From the NCBI GenBank assembly GCA_023134875.1, contig JAGLUH010000466.1:1-6547 (forward strand): 6,547 nucleotides of DNA. Direction: 5' to 3'. Position numbers and translations under genes: made by a program. The stretch is from Candidatus Zixiibacteriota bacterium. Its GTDB lineage: Bacteria > Zixibacteria > MSB-5A5 > CAIYYT01. This document shows positions 1-4,985 of the stretch, piece by piece. How positions within the stretch are numbered: position 1 is the stretch's first letter; each line of letters opens with the position of its first letter. The notes under the pieces are model-generated. The model was not told the origin of the DNA, ran no database searches, and saw only the letters and a program-made list of their open reading frames with translations.

Positions 1-1010
1 TAACCATAAGTCTTCTTATACTTGCCGATGCGAGTAGTCTTGGCCACGCTATACATTTTCGACTTGGCGTACTTGCCATGAGCATTGCTCACCACCTTAA
101 AACCGGGGTGCGCATCAAGGCGGCCATGAACATAGTGCCGGCGCGGTTTGTACTTGAATTGCGATGGGCCATAGTAGTGACGATAACGGTAGTCATAGTC
201 GTAATACCAGTGGTGGTAATAGTAATCGAAAACGTAATGCGGATGCGTGTAGATGAAATAGGGTCTATAGTAGTCTACCATAATCCAGTCGGAAAAGACA
301 ATCGTGGTGCCCCAGTAAACACTCACGCGATGCTGTCCCAGGTAGATTGACGGAATCCAGAGGGGCGCCAGTCCCCAATAGACACCGTCGATGTAGACAT
401 CACAGCCGTAGGGATAGTCGATATAAACGGTGCCGCAATCACCGTAGCAATCGGTCTCCACCCGCTTGTAATAATACGCCGGCGCGACATAGAAGGAAAC
501 CTGGTCGAAGGCGACATTGTCGTTCGGAAAGTAATGGCGGTTTACCAGGTCGATGAACCCCTCGCTGTCGTTGAATTCAAAAGCCCAGTGTTTATCATGC
601 ACCGAGATCGGTCCGCGCCAGTCAGGTGCCGGATAGGGTTCCACCGATGCCACCATCTGAATATACTCATACCCCGGGGGGCCGGTGACGCTCAACTCGT
701 AGTCCTCGCCATGTTCAGGGATCATGTAAACCTCGCCGCCGATAACGAAATTGTTCATGTCAGGCTCGGCGGGAAAGATCAGATTGATGTTGCCCCGCGT
801 GTCAAGATCATAGATCGTGACATAACAATCGCGGGAAGCCCAGAAATAAAGGGTGATGGCATCCCCCTCGGTGTAGTTGGAACCGTCATCCTTGTCAGTC
901 CAGATGTCGATCTCCAGGTCATTATAGACCCGGCTCAGCGTTGACTGCGCCGTTACTGCCGGCGCGGCAACCAGCGCCAGCAAAGCTGCGAACAGGATAA
1001 TTGCTTTCAT
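1..1010 (-). CDS. Secreted DUF4384-PEGA protein with Tyr/His-rich stretch (3' end beyond window)
   Basis: This reading frame opens with ATG at 1010 and stays open to the left edge, giving 336 residues and no stop. Residues 1-21 form a signal peptide (MKA, then a hydrophobic core, then a VTA-Q cleavage site), so the product is exported. Residues about 31-125 match the DUF4384 pattern: 'TEGDAITLYFWASRDCYVTIYD', split by a G-N-I-N-L-I-F-P segment, then 'VYMIPEHGEDY' and a 'PPGYEYIQMVAS' ending. Residues 193-234 look like a PEGA domain (GTVYIDYP, VYIDG, G-x-x-P-L, GQHRVSVYWG), with PYGC where PEGA would be. Residues 247-280 are extremely rich in Tyr and His, and a Lys/Arg/Tyr-rich tail follows. 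The Shine-Dalgarno AAGGGAG lies 10 nt upstream, inside the end of the preceding lipoprotein gene, and only 4 nt separate the two genes, so they are probably co-transcribed and translationally coupled. DUF4384 and PEGA domains occur in envelope proteins. The exact role is unknown. Confidence 0.88.
   Translation of the reverse strand, partial: MKAIILFAALLALVAAPAVTAQSTLSRVYNDLEIDIWTDKDDGSNYTEGDAITLYFWASRDCYVTIYDLDTRGNINLIFPAEPDMNNFVIGGEVYMIPEHGEDYELSVTGPPGYEYIQMVASVEPYPAPDWRGPISVHDKHWAFEFNDSEGFIDLVNRHYFPNDNVAFDQVSFYVAPAYYYKRVETDCYGDCGTVYIDYPYGCDVYIDGVYWGLAPLWIPSIYLGQHRVSVYWGTTIVFSDWIMVDYYRPYFIYTHPHYVFDYYYHHWYYDYDYRYRHYYGPSQFKYKPRRHYVHGRLDAHPGFKVVSNAHGKYAKSKMYSVAKTTRIGKYKKTYG
171..272 (-). other. 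Tyr/His-rich coding stretch (residues 247-280)
   Basis: Within the secreted DUF4384-PEGA protein, 34 consecutive residues contain 15 Tyr, 5 His, 2 Phe and 1 Trp, with runs such as YYYHHWYYDYDYRYRHYY. The stretch lies directly after the PEGA domain and before a basic tail. On the plus strand it appears as a run of GTA/ATA/GTG-type triplets, which also produces a meaningless Val/Ile-rich frame there. It may be an adhesive, metal-binding or cell-wall-contacting segment. That is inference only. Confidence 0.8.
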
Positions 1011-1014
1011 GGCT

Positions 1015-1866
1015 CTAATTCTCCCTTCTGCCGTAATTTTCGGCACGCTGCGGCCCGTCATGGCGACGCGGCGCCAGTTCCGGGTTACCTGGATCAGTCT
1101 GGTATGCCCAGGTGACATCAACTCTTTTGCTGCCCGGGTTGAGTGAGTTCACCCGGAAGGCGGCATAATGATCATCAGCCGTCCAAACTAAATAAGCATG
1201 GTTAAGCGATAGTTGAATCCAACCGACAGCAGACCAGCCACTTCCCGGATCGCCCCAGTTGACATCGGTGATATTATCAGTGTAACCAAAGTCCTGAATG
1301 TCAACATCCCAGTCGGCGGCATAGAAAAAGAACGCATCCAGGTTGGCATCGTATTCGAAGAATATATCTGCCGCCGCGCTCTCCCAGTTGACCACCTTGT
1401 GGTGTGAGGAGAAATCGAAACCCGCCTGCGCTGGATAAGTGAGATAATCGCGTAGGCTGGCGTTGCCCTGCGGGCGCGGCGTATCGAAAGCGCTTTCATA
1501 AGAAAGGTCTGACTCACCGAATCCATTATAGGCGTTGACGGCATACCAGTAAGTTTCGCCATTGATGACATTGTAGTCGTCGAAGTGCTCAGTAACAGCG
1601 CCCGATACAACTCCAACCGTGCCGATCAATTCATATTCCTCCAGATTGCCGACATAGCCGGTAAAACGGTAAACGCCGTAACTCTCTGTCAGGCCGGCAT
1701 CGTTATTTGCCTGCCAGACAACCTCAATGCAGCCGTCGTGGGTGATGGAGTAGATACCGACCGGCGGATCGGGTATTGCGTCACAGACATAAACAGTCCG
1801 CTCATCACAACCCGTCAACAGAGCGACCGCGGCCATCAAAAGTAATAGAATCAATATTTTCTTCAT
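1015..1866 (-). CDS. Lipoprotein with fibronectin type III-like domain
   Basis: The product has 283 residues. The N-terminus MKK plus a hydrophobic core ends in the lipobox LLTG-C20, which predicts lipid attachment at Cys20 and location in the cell envelope. Residues about 32-130 fit a fibronectin type III fold: a PDPPVG start, Trp51 in the 'IEVVWQANND' strand, and the late-strand signature 'ETYWYAVNAYNGFGES'. Residues about 135-267 form a second, aromatic-rich domain that I cannot name; it contains 'NHAYLVWTADDHYAAFRV' and 'VTWAYQTDPGNPEL'. The last 15 residues are charged and irregular. The start is supported by GGAGG five nt upstream (1872-1876). The stop TAG lies four nt before the start of the DUF4384-PEGA gene, and the end of this gene holds that gene's Shine-Dalgarno. 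Both products are exported, so a shared envelope role is plausible. Function is otherwise unknown. Confidence 0.88.
   Translation of the reverse strand: MKKILILLLLMAAVALLTGCDERTVYVCDAIPDPPVGIYSITHDGCIEVVWQANNDAGLTESYGVYRFTGYVGNLEEYELIGTVGVVSGAVTEHFDDYNVINGETYWYAVNAYNGFGESDLSYESAFDTPRPQGNASLRDYLTYPAQAGFDFSSHHKVVNWESAAADIFFEYDANLDAFFFYAADWDVDIQDFGYTDNITDVNWGDPGSGWSAVGWIQLSLNHAYLVWTADDHYAAFRVNSLNPGSKRVDVTWAYQTDPGNPELAPRRHDGPQRAENYGRREN
1021..1027 (-). promoter_or_regulatory. Ribosome binding site of the DUF4384-PEGA gene, inside the upstream CDS
   Basis: On the minus strand this reads AAGGGAG, 10 nt before the ATG at 1010. It lies inside the last codons (Arg-Arg-Glu) of the lipoprotein gene, so ribosomes ending that gene would pass over it. 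This suggests translational coupling. Confidence 0.65.
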
Positions 1867-1871
1867 ATTAT

Positions 1872-1876
1872 CCTCC
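1872..1876 (-). promoter_or_regulatory. Ribosome binding site of the lipoprotein gene
   Basis: GGAGG on the minus strand with 5 nt before the ATG at 1866. It fixes the lipoprotein start at the codon that also gives an intact signal peptide. Confidence 0.8.
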
Positions 1877-1900
1877 AGGTTTCACATCGTTCCAACCTCT

Positions 1901-1906
1901 ATTTTA
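1901..1906 (-). promoter_or_regulatory. Weak candidate -10 element for the lipoprotein operon
   Basis: TAAAAT on the minus strand matches five of six bases of the sigma-70 -10 consensus and lies 35 nt upstream of the lipoprotein start. No convincing -35 hexamer was found 16-18 nt upstream, so this is only a candidate. Some promoter is expected here because the upstream gene ends some 590 bp away, beyond the repeat cluster. Confidence 0.25.
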
Positions 1907-2005
1907 AGCAACCGCTGTGCCGAAAGATGCTGCTGCGCTGTAACAGGTTGTAACTCAAGAGGATAGTTTGGTGGATGTGCGATTACCTTTGCTGAGTCAT
2001 TCGCT

Positions 2006-2028
2006 GGCTGCACAAGAAACGTGCAGTC
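2006..2028. repeat. Small stem-loop
   Basis: GGCTGCAC and GTGCAGTC form an eight-pair stem with one G-T wobble around a 7-nt loop (AAGAAAC). It lies in the gene-free gap and is the first of a row of inverted repeats leading into the REP-like elements. There is no T-run on either side, so it is not a typical intrinsic terminator. Confidence 0.5.
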
Positions 2029-2031
2029 ACA

Positions 2032-2054
2032 ACAATTGACTGCCCAGTAATTGT
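2032..2054. repeat. Small AT-rich stem-loop
   Basis: ACAATT and AATTGT pair, with an inner ACT/AGT extension after one bulged base. The hairpin begins four nt after the preceding one and is followed by CTGTCGTGACAG, a further short palindrome. Its function is unknown; it could belong to the extended repeat unit that follows. Confidence 0.4.
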
Positions 2055-2090
2055 CAGGCTGTCGTGACAGAGAGACCGTATTTTCGAGCC

Positions 2091-2141
2091 GTAGGAGTGC
2101 GCCGCGGCGTGCCTATCGGGTACGCCACGGCGTACCCCTAC
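2091..2141. repeat. REP-like double-hairpin element, copy 1
   Basis: This 51-bp unit starts GTAGGAGTGC and ends GTACCCCTAC, and the outer ends are inverted with 8 of 10 pairs. Inside are two hairpins side by side: GTGCGCC-GC-GGCGTGC (with two G-T wobbles) and GTACGCC-AC-GGCGTAC (perfect). The layout is the same as in the unit at 2276-2325, although the stem sequences differ. That is how a mobile or recurrent palindromic element with compensating changes would look. No coding potential is evident. Confidence 0.75.
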
Positions 2142-2154
2142 AAGTTGAATCCAG
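2132..2154. repeat. Left arm of long inverted repeat
   Basis: The 23 bases covering the right end of REP-like copy 1 and the following GTTGAATCCAG match the reverse complement of 2263-2285 at 21 of 23 positions. The repeat unit is therefore longer than the hairpins and includes a GTTGAATCCAG tail. The two copies face each other with about 108 bp between the arms. Confidence 0.75.
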
Positions 2155-2185
2155 CACCCGCGCTAAGTGACCGGTAGTCGTCCTG

Positions 2186-2200
2186 AGGTTGTCCCAAAAG
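2186..2200. repeat. Inverted repeat arm AGGTTGTCCCAAAAG
   Basis: AGGTTGTCCCAAAAG is the reverse complement of the CTTTTGGGACAGCCT motif at 2364-2378 at 14 of 15 positions. The pair encloses REP-like copy 2. Because both motifs lie in the gene-free gap, this looks like a second repeat family, or the ends of a composite unit. Confidence 0.65.
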
Positions 2201-2262
2201 GTTGTTGCGTATGGTGTGTTGCAGTGGGAACAGAGTTGAGAGAGAAGTCTGAAAATGGGGTA

Positions 2263-2285
2263 CTGGATTCAACTCGTAGGGGCAC
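2263..2285. repeat. Right arm of long inverted repeat
   Basis: CTGGATTCAACTC followed by the left end of REP-like copy 2 is the inverted partner of 2132-2154 (21 of 23 positions). TCAACTC at 2269-2275 can also pair with GAGTTGA at 2233-2239, so this tail may fold with the intervening sequence instead. Confidence 0.75.
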
Positions 2286-2325
2286 AGCGAGCTGTGCCCT
2301 TGGGCACGCGGCAGCGTGCCCCTAC
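2276..2325. repeat. REP-like double-hairpin element, copy 2
   Basis: This 50-bp unit has perfect 10-bp outer inverted ends, GTAGGGGCAC and GTGCCCCTAC. Inside are two perfect hairpins: GGGCACAGC-GA-GCTGTGCCC (9-bp stem) and GGGCACGC-GGCA-GCGTGCCC (8-bp stem). It shares its architecture and end sequence with the unit at 2091-2141. Such 'GTAGGGGC...GCCCCTAC' palindromes are a recurring style of intergenic repeat in bacteria. The copy number in this genome cannot be judged from one window. Confidence 0.82.
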
Positions 2326-2363
2326 GCCTCGGAGGACAAGTCTACAGAAGTTATTCTCGATCA

Positions 2364-2378
2364 CTTTTGGGACAGCCT
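2364..2378. repeat. Inverted repeat arm CTTTTGGGACAGCCT
   Basis: This is the partner of 2186-2200, with 14 of 15 complementary positions. It lies 38 bp to the right of REP-like copy 2. Confidence 0.65.
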
Positions 2379-2394
2379 CTCCTCGCCTGCCGGT

Positions 2395-2425
2395 TTGCTA
2401 TGTCCGTCAATTACCGGACTGGCAA
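2395..2425 (-). terminator. Stem-loop downstream of the proS operon, possible terminator or REP
   Basis: TTGC...GTCCG pairs with CGGAC...GCAA around an 8-nt loop, with a small internal bulge. It lies 33 bp after the stop codon of the membrane protein gene in the direction of transcription, where the proS operon would be expected to end. There is no clear U-run after the stem, so intrinsic termination is uncertain. A REP-type 3' end processing or stabilising element is equally possible. Confidence 0.35.
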
Positions 2426-2457
2426 TGACAATGAGTACGAAACTCTTGATCTGCAGC

Positions 2458-2988
2458 TTACCTTGCGGCGGAATCAGCGTCAACTGAAGGTGCGCCTACA
2501 GAATCAATAGAAGCAGGCGACGGTGTTATTTCCTGAGTAGGATTTTCAGCGGGATAGAGCCAGCGGTGAGATATTCTGACCCCCATACCGGCAGTACCCA
2601 CCATCAGCGTAAAACAGATTATCAGCAGCAGGGTGACAACCAGGTTGTACCAGTTCGGCAGTCTCCGGTCATGGCGGCGATGTAACAAACCCAGAAATGA
2701 AACCACACCGGTAGCCACCATCAGGACAAACGAGGTGACGGCGGCCTCGCGGTGCGTGGCGATCAGGTCTGCCGCGGCAGGATCAGAGGCGCTGACAACC
2801 GCTGCCGCCGCCGGGCCGGTGAGATAGGCCCACAGTGCAAAGAGCGCTGTCAGGAAGATAAAGAAGAGACCGATCCGCTGTACCCGCGTGCTGTGCATGA
2901 TCATCCCTAACACAAACAGCAACAGGCAGAAGCCGCTACCCACAACCGGAATATGACTGGTTAATAGATGAGCTTGCGCCGAACCCAT
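2458..2988 (-). CDS. Four-helix inner-membrane protein with conserved histidines (DUF2231-like)
   Basis: The product has 176 residues and four predicted membrane helices at about 13-31, 39-58, 83-102 and 115-136. The N-terminus AHLLTSHIPVVGSGFCLLLF recalls a bacterial four-helix family with the motif H-x-L-L-x-x-H-x-P-x-x-G before helix 1, a 'YLTG' end to helix 2 and a His-Glu pair before helix 3. Here H7, H12, H79 (in 'IATHREAA') and H141 (in 'GVRISHRW') lie near the membrane faces, as in putative haem- or metal-binding DUF2231-type proteins; this assignment is from memory and is tentative. After helix 4 comes a 30-residue Pro/Ser/Ala-rich tail. The start is ATG, three nt after the proS stop, with a CAGGAG Shine-Dalgarno inside the proS end, so it is probably co-transcribed with proS. 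No functional link to proline charging is apparent. Confidence 0.82.
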   Translation of the reverse strand: MGSAQAHLLTSHIPVVGSGFCLLLFVLGMIMHSTRVQRIGLFFIFLTALFALWAYLTGPAAAAVVSASDPAAADLIATHREAAVTSFVLMVATGVVSFLGLLHRRHDRRLPNWYNLVVTLLLIICFTLMVGTAGMGVRISHRWLYPAENPTQEITPSPASIDSVGAPSVDADSAAR

Positions 2989-2991
2989 TGG

Positions 2992-4728
2992 CTACTGCTC
3001 CTGCGCCTGCTTCATTTGCCGGTCGATCACCTGCTTGACTTTCTCCACCGCCGTATCCGTTTCGACCATGTTGACCTGGTCTGAAGAGCGTTCCTTCAGT
3101 TCAAATCTGCCCGCCTTGAGCGACTTGGCGCCGATATTGACCCGCAAGGGGATGCCGACCAGATCGGCATCGTTCAACTTGACGCCGGCGCGGTCATCCC
3201 GGTCATCAAGCAGGACTTCAACACCGGCGCCCCGCAGCTTATCATAGAAATCAAACGCCGCCCGCCGCAGGTTCTCATCCTGCATCGATAACGGCACCAC
3301 TTCAACCGCATAGGGCGCCAGCGGCGCCGGCCAGATGATTCCCTTGTCGTCATTGTATTTCTCAACCGCCGCCTGGATGGTGCGTGTGACACCGATACCG
3401 TACGAACCCATGTAGAATTCGCGCTCCTTGCCGTCGGCATCAACGAATTTCGCGCCCAGCGATCTGGCGTACTTATAACCCAGGTTAAAGGTGTTACCTA
3501 CCTCGATTCCCTTCTTCACAGCCAGCCTACCCTTCTTACAGATCGGACAGAGATCATCTGCCTCGGCGCAGCGGAGCACAGCAGTTTCGGTGACAGAAAA
3601 ATCACGTTTGTGATTGACGTTGACATAGTGCATCTCATTTTCGTTGCCGCCGACCACGAAGTTGGTTAACTCCATCACCTCCGGATCAGCGATCAAGCGG
3701 ACTCCCTCAAGACCGATCGGGCCGGCGAAACCAACCGGCGCCCGGCTCCAGCTTTCGACCAGTTCCGGCGACGCCATCTCCAGTTCGAGACAACCGAGGT
3801 GGTTCTTCAGCTTGGTCTCGTTGATTTGACGGTCACCCCGGATTAACGCCCCCACCGCCTTGCCATCAGCAGAGTAAAGCAGGGTCTTGACCAGCTTCGT
3901 CGCGGGAACACCGAGAAAAGCAGTAACTTCCTCAACCGTGGCGGCATTCGGTGTTGGCACTTTTTCCAGTGGTTTTTCTTTTTCGTCCTTTATTTCCCCG
4001 GGGCTGATTGAATTCGCTTTCTCGATATTGGCGGCGTAGTCGCACTTGTCACAGAAGAAGAGAACCTCTTCGCCGCCCGCGGTATCGACGATCACCATGA
4101 ATTCATGTGCTATCGAACCACCCATTGCGCCGGTATCGGATTCCACCTTGCGTACTGCAAGGCCGCAGCGGCGAAAAGTGGCATAGTAGGCATCCACCAT
4201 CTTCTGATAGGCGACCTGGTGTGCCTTCTCGTCCACGTCAAAGGTATAGGCGTCCTTCATAATAAACTCACGACACCGCATCAGACCGAAACGGGGCCTG
4301 ATCTCATCGCGGAACTTGACCTGAATCTGGTAGAGGTTGAGCGGTAATTGCCGGTAACTGCGCAGCTCGCCGCAAATGATATCGGTCACGACCTCTTCAT
4401 GGGTGGGGCCCAGCGCCATGTCATGAAGGTGCCGGTCCTTGAGCCGCATCATCTCCTTGCCCATTACATCCCAGCGCCCCGATTCCTGCCACAGTTCGCA
4501 AGGATGAAGTACCGGCATGGTAATCTCGACCGCACCGGAACGATCCATCTCTTCGCGAACGATGTTGATGGTTTTAAGCAGGGTGCGCTGCATCAATGGC
4601 AGGTAATTATATACCCCCGCCGCCAGTTTGCGGACAAAACCGGCGCGCAGGAGCAGTTTGTGGGAAATCAACTCGGCATCGGCGGGGTCTTCTCTCAATG
4701 TCGGAATGAATGTCTTGGTCCAGAGCAT
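2992..4728 (-). CDS. proS: Proline-tRNA ligase (prolyl-tRNA synthetase, bacterial type with INS editing domain)
   Basis: This enzyme attaches proline to tRNA(Pro) using ATP in the cytoplasm (EC 6.1.1.15). The 578-residue product starts MLWTKTFIPTLREDP, typical of bacterial ProRS. Class II motif 1 is around residues 66-76 (GAVEITMPVLHP), and the substrate loop is GPTHEE (108-112). Motif 2 is at 139-161 (FRDEIRPRFG, then CREFIMKDAY), and motif 3 is at 441-449 (GSYGIGVTR). The YbaK-like insertion domain, which edits Ala-tRNA(Pro), spans about 258-385 (ATKLVKTLLYSADG, RGDRQINETKLK, 'GPIGL', 'NFVVGGNENEMHYVNVN'). Cys pairs at 226/229 and 394/397 flank it. The C-terminal anticodon-binding domain starts near 470 (APYAVEVVPL, 'DDRDDRAGVKLNDADLVGIP'). 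The length fits the family. I chose ATG at 4728 because AAAGG ends six nt upstream; an alternative in-frame TTG at 4734 would abut that site. The gene lies alone after a 257-bp spacer and is followed after 3 nt by the membrane protein gene. Confidence 0.97.
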   Translation of the reverse strand: MLWTKTFIPTLREDPADAELISHKLLLRAGFVRKLAAGVYNYLPLMQRTLLKTINIVREEMDRSGAVEITMPVLHPCELWQESGRWDVMGKEMMRLKDRHLHDMALGPTHEEVVTDIICGELRSYRQLPLNLYQIQVKFRDEIRPRFGLMRCREFIMKDAYTFDVDEKAHQVAYQKMVDAYYATFRRCGLAVRKVESDTGAMGGSIAHEFMVIVDTAGGEEVLFFCDKCDYAANIEKANSISPGEIKDEKEKPLEKVPTPNAATVEEVTAFLGVPATKLVKTLLYSADGKAVGALIRGDRQINETKLKNHLGCLELEMASPELVESWSRAPVGFAGPIGLEGVRLIADPEVMELTNFVVGGNENEMHYVNVNHKRDFSVTETAVLRCAEADDLCPICKKGRLAVKKGIEVGNTFNLGYKYARSLGAKFVDADGKEREFYMGSYGIGVTRTIQAAVEKYNDDKGIIWPAPLAPYAVEVVPLSMQDENLRRAAFDFYDKLRGAGVEVLLDDRDDRAGVKLNDADLVGIPLRVNIGAKSLKAGRFELKERSSDQVNMVETDTAVEKVKQVIDRQMKQAQEQ

Positions 4729-4734
4729 CAGCAA

Positions 4735-4739
4735 CCTTT
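4735..4739 (-). promoter_or_regulatory. Ribosome binding site deciding the proS start
   Basis: AAAGG on the minus strand ends six nt before the ATG at 4728. A TTG codon at 4734-4732 follows this site directly, too close for initiation, so the ATG is preferred. Confidence 0.65.
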
Positions 4740-4757
4740 CACTGTGGTAACGTCATT

Positions 4758-4794
4758 TGTCAAACCAAGGTAGGCTGCGGGTTACGTATGTCAA
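4758..4794 (-). promoter_or_regulatory. Tandem TTGACA hexamers upstream of proS
   Basis: Two perfect sigma-70 -35-like TTGACA hexamers lie on the minus strand at 4794-4789 and 4763-4758, about 30 and 60 nt upstream of the proS ATG. Each is followed by a related stretch (ACGTAACC and ACGTTACC), so the pair may be a repeated operator-like motif. Neither has a good TATAAT at 16-18 nt, only a poor TACCTT after the first. A proS promoter is expected somewhere in this spacer. Confidence 0.3.
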
Positions 4795-4879
4795 GTTTTA
4801 CTTTACGGCGTGGAGAAGACAAGAATCCTGCGAGTCAAGCCACTTATCCGATCGAGGTACCAGGACAGTACGTAGAGCA

Positions 4880-4910
4880 ACCGGCAGCCCGTCGAACGCA
4901 GACTGCCGGT
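4880..4910. repeat. GC-rich stem-loop between the secreted-protein gene and proS
   Basis: ACCGGCAG and CTGCCGGT form a perfect 8-bp stem, extendable through G-T pairs to about 12 pairs around a 7-nt loop. It lies about 75 bp after the stop codon of the upstream gene. It could mark the transcription end, but no T-run follows on the minus strand, so a classical Rho-independent terminator is not supported. Confidence 0.4.
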
Positions 4911-4985
4911 CAGTTCGGTATACAATTGTCGCAATGAATCATATAGCGTCTAACAGTCAGGGATACCGTCCACTAGGGTTGGCTC

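Larger units (their letters stand above)
1877..2457. other. Gene-free, repeat-rich intergenic region
   Basis: I see no convincing gene here on either strand. The longest open frames read straight through the palindromes and give low-complexity or Cys-rich nonsense peptides. The content is two REP-like double hairpins, two further inverted-repeat pairs and several small stem-loops. These separate the proS operon from the lipoprotein operon. Confidence 0.7.

Noticed and set aside
534..944. Plus-strand open frame of 136 codons
   Set aside because: It is the shadow of the DUF4384 region, which has a signal peptide, ribosome site and domain match on the minus strand.
2091..2325. CRISPR array
   Set aside because: There are only two units, inverted to each other and different in stem sequence, with no evenly spaced direct repeats.
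2167..2487. Plus-strand open frame of 106 codons in the intergenic region
   Set aside because: It reads straight through the REP-like element and other inverted repeats, gives a Cys/Gly-rich peptide without domain signs, and overlaps the end of the membrane protein gene on the other strand.
4732..4734. TTG at 4734 as the proS start
   Set aside because: It directly follows the likely Shine-Dalgarno AAAGG. The ATG two codons later has normal spacing and gives the N-terminus usual for the family.
4105..4773. Plus-strand open frames opposite the N-terminal half of proS
   Set aside because: proS is unambiguous on the minus strand; these frames carry no features of their own.
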